From NCBI RefSeq assembly GCF_900101615.1, contig NZ_FMZX01000025.1:1-50226 (forward strand): 50,226 nt of DNA, given 5' to 3'. The stretch is from Belnapia rosea (GTDB lineage: Bacteria; Pseudomonadota; Alphaproteobacteria; Acetobacterales; Acetobacteraceae). Each line of letters begins with the position of its first letter. The stretch's first letter is position 1. Shown piece by piece: positions 43,798 to 50,226 of this stretch. Position numbers and translations under genes: made by a program. A model generated the notes under the pieces. The model searched no databases. It saw nothing but the letters and a program-made list of their open reading frames with translations, and was not told the DNA's origin.

Positions 43798-43803
43798 GCG
43801 CCG

Positions 43804-44481
43804 ATGGCCTGGCTCGCAATCGGCACCGGGGCGCTGCTGCTCGGCCTCTGGCTGCTGCGCGCCTTCGCCACCGCCCCGCCCGCGGCCATCCGCCAGGCCC
43901 TGTTCTGGCTGCTCGGCCTGCTCGGCGCCGGGCTCTTCGTGCTGCTGCTGGTCAGCGGACGCGGCGGCCAGGCCTTCTGGGCCCTGCTCGTCTTCGGCCC
44001 GATGCTGTGGCGCCGCCTCCGCGGCTGGGCCGCCGCCCGCCGCTTCGGCCGGCCGGGCGAGGCCGATGCCAGCACGATCGAGACCGCGACGCTGGCCATG
44101 CGGCTCGACCATGCCGCCGGCACCCTCACCGGCCGCGTGCTGCGCGGCGCCGAGGCCGGGCGCGACCTGGCCGAGCTCGACCTCCCCCGGCTGCTCGCCC
44201 TGCTGGACGACTGCCGCGCCACCGACCCGGAGAGCCTGCCGCTGCTCGAGACCTGGCTCGACCGGGCCCATCCCGGCTGGCGGGAGGCCGCCCCGCCCGC
44301 CCCCGATGGCCCGATGACGCGGGCCGAGGCCCTCGCCATCCTCGGCCTCGCCGAGGGTGCCGATGCCGCCGCCATCCGTGCCGCCCACCGCCGGCTGATG
44401 CGGACGGCCCATCCCGACCAGGGCGGCAGCGACTGGCTGGCCACGCGCATCAACCAGGCCCGCGACCTGCTGCTGGGCTGA
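43804..44481 (+). CDS. Membrane-anchored J-domain (DnaJ-like) protein
   Basis: A 225-residue protein with two or three N-terminal membrane helices (residues ~1-75: AWLAIGTGALLLGLWLL, FWLLGLLGAGLFVLLLV) and a short C-terminal J domain. TRAEALAILGLAEGADAAAI starts the J domain, and the HPD motif is in RTAHPDQGGSDWL near residue 203. A C-terminal J domain on a membrane anchor recalls DjlA/TIM14 types and would recruit DnaK to the membrane. It follows the VWA gene closely. Confidence 0.85.
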   Translation: MAWLAIGTGALLLGLWLLRAFATAPPAAIRQALFWLLGLLGAGLFVLLLVSGRGGQAFWALLVFGPMLWRRLRGWAAARRFGRPGEADASTIETATLAMRLDHAAGTLTGRVLRGAEAGRDLAELDLPRLLALLDDCRATDPESLPLLETWLDRAHPGWREAAPPAPDGPMTRAEALAILGLAEGADAAAIRAAHRRLMRTAHPDQGGSDWLATRINQARDLLLG

Positions 44482-44548
44482 GGGCCGCAACGAACATCCA
44501 CCGCCCGGTCGCGTTGCTTCCATCCACCCCAAGCCAGGGAGCAGCCCC

Positions 44549-44761
44549 ATGCCCGACAACAAAGGCAGCGACGACCGCAACGGCCAGCTCGGCGAGACCG
44601 AATTCCGCCAGGGCAATCGTGGCCAGCCCGCCACCGGCGAGAAGGACGCCCGCGGCCTGACCCGCGACAGCACCCTGCTGCAGGAGGAGGAGGAGGCCCC
44701 TGTGCCCGGCGATGCCGCCCGCGGCCCCTGGGCCGACGACACCACCCCGAAGGGCGACTGA
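44549..44761 (+). CDS. Small acidic hydrophilic protein
   Basis: A 70-residue protein with no hydrophobic segment, rich in Asp, Glu, Gly and Thr (ETEFRQGNRGQPATGEKDAR, LLQEEEEAPVPGD). It is probably disordered. I do not recognise a family. A strong hairpin follows, which supports a real, separately terminated gene. Codon use matches its neighbours. Confidence 0.6.
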   Translation: MPDNKGSDDRNGQLGETEFRQGNRGQPATGEKDARGLTRDSTLLQEEEEAPVPGDAARGPWADDTTPKGD

Positions 44762-44766
44762 CCGGC

Positions 44767-44794
44767 CATGGCGGGGGACGGATCCCCCGCCATG
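44767..44794 (+). terminator. Strong hairpin after the small acidic protein gene
   Basis: CATGGCGGGGG (44767-44777) and CCCCCGCCATG (44784-44794) pair perfectly over 11 bases with a six-base loop, six bases past the stop. The T-run is poor but the stem is very stable. Confidence 0.65.
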
Positions 44795-44892
44795 ACCTAG
44801 CTTAGCTTGCCCCGCCCCCGCCCCGCATGGCATGCCTCCCCCTGCGCGCCACGACCCGGGCGCATCGATCGTCATCCCTCAGGGAGAGCCCA

Positions 44893-45768
44893 GTGCCCGC
44901 CAAGAAGCCGCTGAAGAAGGCCGTCCTGCCCGTCGCCGGCCTCGGCACCCGTTTCCTGCCCGCCACCAAGGTGATGGCCAAGGAAATGCTCCCCGTGGTG
45001 GACAAGCCTCTGATCCAGTACGCGGTGGAGGAGGCGCGTGCCGCCGGCATCGAGCAGTTCTGCTTCGTCACCGGCCGCGGCAAGGTGATGCTGGTCGACC
45101 AGTTCGACGTCGCCGTCGAGCTGGAGCGGACGCTGACCGAGCGTGGCAAGCAGAAGGAGCTCGACATGCTCCACGCCCAGGCGCTGCCGCCCGGCTCCAT
45201 CATCACCACCCGCCAGCAGGTGCCGCTCGGCCTCGGCCACGCGATCTGGTGCGCCCGCGCCTTCATCGCGGACGACCCCTTCGCCATCCTGCTGCCGGAC
45301 GACCTGATGCAGTGCGAGGTCTCCTGCACCAGGCAGCTGGCGGACGCCTACAACGAGACCGGCGGCAACGTCGTCGCCGTCGAGGAAGTGCCGCGCGAGA
45401 TCGTCAACCGCTACGGCGTGATCGACCCGGGCGCCACCACCGGCAACCTCGTCGAGGTGAAGGGGCTGGTCGAGAAGCCGCCCATCGAGAAGGCTCCCTC
45501 CAACCTCACCGTCATCGGCCGCTACGTGCTGATGCCGGAGGTCATCGGCCATCTCTCGAAGATGGAGCGCGGCGCCGGCAACGAGATCCAGCTCACCGAC
45601 AGCATGGCGAAGCTGATCGGCAGCCAGCCCTTCCACGGCGTTCTCTACCAGGGCCGGCGCTTCGACTGCGGCGACAAGGCCGGCTACCTGGAGGCGCAGG
45701 TCGCCTTCGCCCTGGCCCGGCCGGACATGGCGCCGGCCATGCGTGAGATCCTCAAGCGCCACGCCTGA
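44893..45768 (+). CDS. galU: UTP-glucose-1-phosphate uridylyltransferase
   Basis: A 291-residue enzyme making UDP-glucose for exopolysaccharide, lipopolysaccharide and osmoprotectant synthesis. The nucleotide-binding motif is AGLGTRFLPATKVMAKEMLP; VPLGLGHAIWCAR, LLPDDLMQC, VKGLVEKPP and GRRFDCGDKAGYLEA follow. The GTG at 44893 has AGGGAGA upstream. The phosphomannomutase gene follows after 69 bases, so both feed sugar nucleotide pathways. Confidence 0.95.
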   Translation: MPAKKPLKKAVLPVAGLGTRFLPATKVMAKEMLPVVDKPLIQYAVEEARAAGIEQFCFVTGRGKVMLVDQFDVAVELERTLTERGKQKELDMLHAQALPPGSIITTRQQVPLGLGHAIWCARAFIADDPFAILLPDDLMQCEVSCTRQLADAYNETGGNVVAVEEVPREIVNRYGVIDPGATTGNLVEVKGLVEKPPIEKAPSNLTVIGRYVLMPEVIGHLSKMERGAGNEIQLTDSMAKLIGSQPFHGVLYQGRRFDCGDKAGYLEAQVAFALARPDMAPAMREILKRHA

Positions 45769-45790
45769 ACCGGCCCGCATCCGCTACGCC

Positions 45791-45813
45791 ATGGCCGGCT
45801 GAAACCCGGCCAT
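45791..45813 (+). terminator. Hairpin between galU and the mutase gene
   Basis: ATGGCCGG (45791-45798) pairs with CCGGCCAT (45806-45813) over a seven-base loop. There is no T-run; it could trim galU transcripts or moderate read-through. Confidence 0.4.
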
Positions 45814-45837
45814 CCGCACCATCAGGACCCCCCATCG

Positions 45838-47265
45838 ATGTCCGTCTTCCACCACGAATTCCACGGCACCGTCCTCCGCGAATACGATATCCGCGGCATC
45901 ATCGGCGAGACGCTGCAGCCCGAGGATGCCTTCGCCATAGGCCGCTGCTTCGGCTCGCTCGTGGTGCGCGCCAACGGGAACAAGGCCGGCGCCAAGGTCG
46001 CGGTGGGCTATGACGGCCGCCTCTCCTCGCCGGACCTCGAGCCGCAGCTCGTCGCCGGGCTGCGCGCCTGCGGGATCGAGGTACTGCGCATCGGCCTCGT
46101 CGCCACGCCGATGCTCTATTTCGCCAGCCATGCGCTGCAGGCCGATGGCGCGATCATGGTGACCGGCAGCCACAACCCGCCGAACTACAACGGCTTCAAG
46201 ATGATGATGGGCCAGAAGCCCTTCTTCGGCCCGCAGATCCAGGAGATCGGCCGGATGGCGCGGGACGGCGACGTCGTCCCCGTCGCCACCGAGGGCAGCG
46301 ACCGCCATGTCGAGATCATGGAGGACTACGTCGCCCGCGTGCTGCAGGACTATGACGGCGGCGAGCGCCCCCTCAAGGTCGTGTGGGACCCGGGCAACGG
46401 CTCCGGCTGCGATGTGACCAAGGCGCTGGCCGGCAAGCTGCCCGGCGAGCACACCGTCATCAACGGCGATGTGGACGGCACCTTCCCCAACCACCACCCC
46501 GACCCGACCGTCGCGAAGAACCTCGAGCAGCTCATCGCCGAGGTCGCCCGCACCGGCGCCGATCTCGGCATCGCCTTCGACGGCGACGCCGACCGCATCG
46601 GCGTGGTGGACAATGAGGGCCATATCCTCTTCGGCGACCAGCTGCTCATCATCCTGGCCCGCGACGTGCTCAAGTCGAAGCCCGGCGGCACCATCATCGC
46701 CGATGTGAAGGCGAGCCAGGTGCTGTTCGACGAGGTGCAGAAGGCCGGTGGTACGCCGCTCATGTGGAAGACCGGCCACTCCCTCATCAAGTCGAAGATG
46801 GCCGAGACCGGCAGCCCGCTCGCCGGCGAGATGTCGGGCCATATCTTCTTCGCCGACAAATGGTACGGCTTCGACGACGCACCCTATTCCGCCATCCGCC
46901 TGCTCGGCATCGTCGCCCGGATGCAGGAGAGGCTGGGCGAGGTCCGCGCCGCCCTGCCGCAGGTCATCAACACGCCGGAGCTGCGCTTCGACTGCGACGA
47001 GGCCCGCAAATTCGCCGTGGTGAAGGAGGTGAAGGACCGCCTCGCCGCCGCGGGCGCCAAGGTGCAGGACGTGGACGGCGTCCGCGTGCTGACCGAGGAT
47101 GGCTGGTGGCTGCTGCGCGCCTCCAACACCCAGGCGGTGCTGGTCGCCCGCTGCGAGGCCTCCACCGAGGCGGGGCTGGAGCGGCTGAAGGCGCTGCTGG
47201 TCGAGCAGCTCGTCGCCAGCGGCCTCCCCGCCCCCGATTTCTCGGCGGAGAATGCCGGCCACTGA
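45838..47265 (+). CDS. Phosphomannomutase/phosphoglucomutase
   Basis: A 475-residue alpha-D-phosphohexomutase of the AlgC/ManB/PgmG type. It interconverts hexose 1- and 6-phosphates. [13 protein letters not shown] opens the protein; the phosphoserine loop is [12 protein letters not shown], the metal loop [12 protein letters not shown], and the sugar-binding loop GEMSGHIFF. The C-terminal [20 protein letters not shown] binds phosphate. It supplies glucose-1-phosphate to GalU or mannose-1-phosphate for GDP-mannose. Confidence 0.94.
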   Translation: MSVFHHEFHGTVLREYDIRGIIGETLQPEDAFAIGRCFGSLVVRANGNKAGAKVAVGYDGRLSSPDLEPQLVAGLRACGIEVLRIGLVATPMLYFASHALQADGAIMVTGSHNPPNYNGFKMMMGQKPFFGPQIQEIGRMARDGDVVPVATEGSDRHVEIMEDYVARVLQDYDGGERPLKVVWDPGNGSGCDVTKALAGKLPGEHTVINGDVDGTFPNHHPDPTVAKNLEQLIAEVARTGADLGIAFDGDADRIGVVDNEGHILFGDQLLIILARDVLKSKPGGTIIADVKASQVLFDEVQKAGGTPLMWKTGHSLIKSKMAETGSPLAGEMSGHIFFADKWYGFDDAPYSAIRLLGIVARMQERLGEVRAALPQVINTPELRFDCDEARKFAVVKEVKDRLAAAGAKVQDVDGVRVLTEDGWWLLRASNTQAVLVARCEASTEAGLERLKALLVEQLVASGLPAPDFSAENAGH

Positions 47266-47596
47266 CCGCGGCGTGCTGCTCTTCCTCTATGGCAGCCTGC
47301 TCGACCCGAAGGTGCTCGCCCGGCAATCGGGCGAGCACGGCCTCGCCCGCCGCCTCCGCCCCGCAAGCCTCGCGGGCTATGCCCGCTGCCCGCTTCGCGG
47401 CACCCGCTACCCGACCCTGGTGCCGCATCCCGGCGCGATGACCGAGGGCGCGCTGCTGCGGGCCGGCCCTGCCGCCTTCCGCCGCCTCGCGGCCTATGAG
47501 GGCGCCGAGTACCGCCTCACGCCCGTTCGCCCCATGACACCCCGCGGCCCGGTCCGCGCCCGCGCCTGGATCGCCCCGCGCTGGCGCGCCGGTTGA
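47252..47596 (+). CDS. Gamma-glutamylcyclotransferase-like (AIG2 family) protein
   Basis: A 114-residue protein with the GGCT fold. [18 protein letters not shown] carries the substrate-binding YGSL, and the acidic residue in [15 protein letters not shown] fits the catalytic Glu position. It overlaps the mutase gene by 14 bases, so it is translated from the same message. The substrate could be a gamma-glutamyl amine or peptide; this is not predictable. Confidence 0.82.
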   Translation: MPATDRGVLLFLYGSLLDPKVLARQSGEHGLARRLRPASLAGYARCPLRGTRYPTLVPHPGAMTEGALLRAGPAAFRRLAAYEGAEYRLTPVRPMTPRGPVRARAWIAPRWRAG

Positions 47597-47603
47597 CCAC
47601 CCC

Positions 47604-49364
47604 TCAGAGGGCCGGCACCGCCTCCTGCCTGGCCCGCAGCCAGGCATCCAGGTCCTTCGCCGCCATCGGGCGGCCGATCAGGTAGCCCTGCGCCTCGTCG
47701 CAGCCATCCCCAACCAGCAGGTCGAGCACCGCATCGGTCTCCACCCCCTCGGCCACCACCCTGTGGCCGAGATCCTGCAGCAGCGCGATCATGGCCGAGA
47801 CCAGCGAGCGCCGTCGTCCATCCTCGGTCAGCCCCTGCACGAAGCTGCGGTCGATCTTCACCACATGCACGGGCAGCCGCTGCAGGTAGGACAGGCTGCT
47901 GTAGCCCGTGCCGAAATCGTCGATCGCCAGCCGCAATCCCATGCCCGCCAGGGATTCCAGCACCGCCAGCGCCTGGCCGGCATCGGCCATGACGGCACTC
48001 TCGGTCAGCTCGAGCTCCAGCCAATCCGCCTCCAGCCCGTGCCGCGCCAGCCCCTCCCGCACCCGCTCGGCGAAATCCGGCTCGGTCAGGTTGGTCGCCG
48101 AGATATTCACCGAGAGCCGCAGGTCGAGGCCCGCCCGCCGCCAGGCGGCGAGCTGCGTCATGGCCTGCTCCAGCACCCAGGCGGTCGCCGGCCGGGCCAT
48201 GGCGGTCTGCTCGACCAGCGGCATGAACTCACCGGGCGAGACGTCGCCAAGGGTCGGATGGCGCCAGCGCAGCAGCGCCTCCGCCCCGGTGCAGCGCCCG
48301 CTCGCCAGGTCGACCCTCGGCTGGAAGACGAGGCGGAGCTGCTCGGGCCGCTCCAGCGCCTTGGCGAAGGCGTCCAGCAGGGTGAAGCGCCGGCGATGCG
48401 CCGCATCCTGGGCGGATGAGAACAAGCCGACCCGCCGCTCCACCTGGCGTGCATCCTGCGCCGCGCTATAGGCGATCCGCAGCACGTCCTGCGGCTCGGT
48501 TTCGCCCAGCATGAAGGGGGCGACGCCCGCGGTGGCACCGGCGAGGAAGCGGGCATCGCCGCCCCGCAGCCGCTCGAGCGTCTCGGCCAGCCGATCGGCA
48601 TAGGCCTCCTCCTCCGCGCCGGACCGGGCGAGGAAGGCGAATTGGGTGGCGGCGACATGGTAGGCCCTGCGTTGCGGCCCGACCACCTGGCGCAGCTGCC
48701 GCGCCACATGGCGCACCTGCTCGTCGATGAAATCCGGGCCGAGCACGCGGACCGCCTGGTTGATCTGCTCCGATCCGGCGAGGTCGACCAGCACGGCGAG
48801 GCGGCGCTCCGGCGCCGTCAGGTCCCGCGCCATGTCCTCCAGATCCTCGATGAATTGCAGCCGGTTGGGCAGGCTGCTCATCGGGTCGATGCGGCCGAAG
48901 GCGTGCTGCAGCTCGATCTGCGACATCACCATGGCGGCCAGGTCGGCGAGCATGCTCATCTCCGTGGCCGTCGCCTCGCGCGGCTCCGTCCCCAGCACGC
49001 ACATGGCGCCGAGCGCATAACCATCCCGCGTGACCAGCGGCGCGCCGGCATAGAAGCGGATGCCGGAGCGGGCCAGCAGGCTCTCCTGGTAGCAGGGATG
49101 GGCCAGCAGGTCAGGGATCAGCAACGGGTCGGTGGTCTCGGCCACCTCGGCGCAGGGCGCCCGCTCGCGGGGGATGGACCGATGCTCCACCCCGACGCGG
49201 GACTTGAACCACTGCCGGTCGAAATCGGTGAGGGAGACGGCGGCGATGGGCAGGCGGAAGAGTTGTGCCGCCATGCGGGTGATGCGGTCGAACGCCTCGC
49301 TCGGTGGCGTATCGAGCAGGTCGAGTTGCCGCAGGGCGTCCAGGCGCGCAGCTTCGGTAGACAT
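47604..49364 (-). CDS. GAF / degenerate GGDEF / EAL cyclic-di-GMP phosphodiesterase
   Basis: A 586-residue cytosolic signalling protein. A GAF domain (~15-150; ARSGIRFYAGAPLVTRDGY) is followed by a GGDEF-like domain (~160-315) in which the GGDEF loop reads AATQF, so it cannot make c-di-GMP. The EAL domain (~325-580) keeps its residues: GAEALLRW, LSVNISATNL, LELELTESAVM, LAIDDFGTGYSSLSYL, VVKIDRSFV, VVAEGVET and AQGYLIGRPM. It should hydrolyse c-di-GMP. The ATG at 49364 has AAGGA six bases upstream. The GAF ligand is unknown. Confidence 0.9.
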   Translation of the reverse strand: MSTEAARLDALRQLDLLDTPPSEAFDRITRMAAQLFRLPIAAVSLTDFDRQWFKSRVGVEHRSIPRERAPCAEVAETTDPLLIPDLLAHPCYQESLLARSGIRFYAGAPLVTRDGYALGAMCVLGTEPREATATEMSMLADLAAMVMSQIELQHAFGRIDPMSSLPNRLQFIEDLEDMARDLTAPERRLAVLVDLAGSEQINQAVRVLGPDFIDEQVRHVARQLRQVVGPQRRAYHVAATQFAFLARSGAEEEAYADRLAETLERLRGGDARFLAGATAGVAPFMLGETEPQDVLRIAYSAAQDARQVERRVGLFSSAQDAAHRRRFTLLDAFAKALERPEQLRLVFQPRVDLASGRCTGAEALLRWRHPTLGDVSPGEFMPLVEQTAMARPATAWVLEQAMTQLAAWRRAGLDLRLSVNISATNLTEPDFAERVREGLARHGLEADWLELELTESAVMADAGQALAVLESLAGMGLRLAIDDFGTGYSSLSYLQRLPVHVVKIDRSFVQGLTEDGRRRSLVSAMIALLQDLGHRVVAEGVETDAVLDLLVGDGCDEAQGYLIGRPMAAKDLDAWLRARQEAVPAL

Positions 49365-49472
49365 CGCTGTCCTTATTGGCGACGGAAAATTGGCGACCTG
49401 TCGCGTCATATGGGGTGACTTGCCAGACCACTACATCACAGGATGATTGCCATCAGCTTTATCGCGCAAAGG

Positions 49473-49502
49473 TTGCCGAACGTCTTGAATAAGGAATAAA
49501 AT
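49473..49502 (+). promoter_or_regulatory. Candidate promoter of the DUF4096-domain gene
   Basis: TTGCCG (49473-49478) and TAAAAT (49497-49502) are 18 bases apart. The -10 is embedded in an inverted repeat, ATAAGGA (49489-49495) with TCCTTAT (49502-49508), which could act as an operator. This stretch is much richer in A+T than its surroundings. Confidence 0.5.
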
Positions 49503-49508
49503 CCTTAT
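49489..49508. repeat. Inverted repeat over the -10 element
   Basis: ATAAGGA and TCCTTAT flank a six-base ATAAAA. A second overlapping dyad, ATCCT-TAT-AGGAT, runs from 49501. Likely a regulator site rather than a terminator, because it precedes the gene. Confidence 0.45.
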
Positions 49509-49541
49509 AGGATGATCGTCCCAATTGCTGGACCCCTTCCT

Positions 49542-50226
49542 ATGCCTCTCCGTCGCCGCAGGCGCCGCATCCAGCCCGACCCCATCCCGGTCGGCATCTT
49601 CCCCGCCGACCTCGTGGCGAGGCACGACCTCTTCCGCAGGCTCTACCTCGACCCGCTGACCCGCCTCACCCCGCCCCGGCCCTGGGCACCCATGACCGAT
49701 GCCGAATGGCGGGCCCTCGCCCCCATCCTCGCCGCCATGGGCTGCGGCATGGCCGACCGCGGCCGACCCATGGACTGCACGCCCCGCGCCCGCCTCGACG
49801 CCATCTTCCACTGGGCCACCACCAAGCACGGGGGCGGCCGCGCCCCCTGGCGCATCCTGCCGCACGACTTCGGCAAGCCCGACACCGTCTCCCGCTCCTA
49901 CCGCCGCTGGGCCCGCGCCGGCCTCTGGCCCCGCCTGCTGCTCGCCGTCGCCCTCCACCCGGAGCGCCTCGCCTCCCTCGCGCACCGCATCTGCTGCGCC
50001 TTCCGCCGCGCCATCCGCCTCTGCGGCGGCCTGCACGCCATCGTCCTCGCCCGCCGCCTCGGCCTGTTCTCCGCCCTGCCCGCGCCCTCCCAACTCCTCC
50101 CCGACCCGGATTTGTCCGAAATCTACCGCCCCATCTTCCGCCGCTTCGCCGAGAGCTTCCTCGCCCGCCCCTGGTACCCGCCCCGCATCGTCTGGCGAAC
50201 CTTGCACTCGATGCACCGCATGGCCG
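49542..50226 (+). CDS. DUF4096 (IS5-type transposase N-domain) protein without DDE domain, cut by window end
   Basis: Open from ATG 49542 to the window end (228 codons, no stop). A basic start (MPLRRRRRRIQPDP) precedes a DUF4096-like domain at ~51-133: MTDAEWRALAPILA, RLDAIFHWATTKHGG, APWRILPHDFGKPDTVSRSY and RRWARAGLWPRL. In IS5-type transposases this helix-turn-helix part is followed by the catalytic DDE fold. Here residues 134-228 contain no DxG catalytic block and read instead as an Arg/Leu-rich helical region. Codon use matches neighbouring chromosomal genes. No Shine-Dalgarno sequence is visible, so the start is provisional. It may be a domesticated DNA-binding protein. Confidence 0.7.
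   Translation, partial: MPLRRRRRRIQPDPIPVGIFPADLVARHDLFRRLYLDPLTRLTPPRPWAPMTDAEWRALAPILAAMGCGMADRGRPMDCTPRARLDAIFHWATTKHGGGRAPWRILPHDFGKPDTVSRSYRRWARAGLWPRLLLAVALHPERLASLAHRICCAFRRAIRLCGGLHAIVLARRLGLFSALPAPSQLLPDPDLSEIYRPIFRRFAESFLARPWYPPRIVWRTLHSMHRMA

Noticed and set aside
49431-50216. A 261-codon minus-strand frame at the window end
   Set aside because: Gly/Glu/Ala-rich shadow. The plus-strand frame from 49542 has a real domain and sensible composition but is unclosed at the window edge.

Overview
The window is about 70% G+C chromosomal DNA of an alphaproteobacterium. Gene content and protein styles point to Rhodospirillales, most likely an Acetobacteraceae such as Roseomonas or a relative. 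This is inferred from family recognition, not from a database search. The block ubiE / mutM / enoyl-CoA hydratase / rpsT / dnaA / dnaN at 28.1-33.9 kb is a typical alphaproteobacterial chromosomal neighbourhood.

Layout. (1) 1-1.46 kb is a scarred accessory edge: the 3' end of an IS5-family (IS427-like) element with its terminal repeat, a broken DUF4365 gene, a small XRE-type regulator and a 66-base extended hairpin. (2) 1.46-6.84 kb is a nitric-oxide and anaerobiosis block. A B12-dependent (class II) ribonucleotide reductase and an NsrR-type Rrf2 repressor read left. A truncated haemoglobin, a RIC/YtfE-type Fe-S repair protein, MogA and NnrU read right. (3) 6.78-8.57 kb is an HWE-type sensor kinase, followed by a short relic resembling NorD. 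(4) 8.8-23.4 kb is a leftward run of twelve genes: narK1, narK2, narG, narH, narJ, narI, a parvulin-type isomerase, a haemerythrin-like protein, moeA, a beta-carbonic anhydrase, nnrS and a carboxymuconolactone-decarboxylase-fold protein. A cysteine-free Crp/Fnr regulator diverges from narK1, and the shared 221-base region holds two FNR-type boxes. (5) 24.6-28.0 kb holds panE, a sodium/proton antiporter and an SH3b membrane protein. (6) 28.1-33.9 kb is the core block around dnaA. (7) 34.2-38.2 kb reads left: a Bug/TctC binding protein, a TauD-like dioxygenase, a YdcF-like protein and a methyltransferase. (8) 38.3-41.3 kb reads right: IalB-like protein, rlmN and a secreted esterase/lipase. (9) 41.4-47.6 kb: an exported proline-rich protein of unknown function reading left, then a VWA plus J-domain pair, a small acidic protein, galU, a phosphomannomutase/phosphoglucomutase and a gamma-glutamylcyclotransferase-like protein. 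(10) 47.6-50.2 kb: a GAF/degenerate-GGDEF/EAL protein, and a gene running off the window that carries a transposase-derived DUF4096 domain without a DDE catalytic half.

How it fits together: the nar run supplies nitrate import, nitrate reduction, enzyme assembly and molybdenum cofactor (moeA here, mogA in the neighbouring block). The nsrR/haemoglobin/RIC/NnrU/NnrS/haemerythrin set handles nitric oxide and damage to Fe-S clusters. The class II ribonucleotide reductase allows deoxynucleotide synthesis without oxygen. No nitrite, nitric oxide or nitrous oxide reductase gene is intact in the window; the NorD-like relic suggests that a denitrification segment was lost from here.
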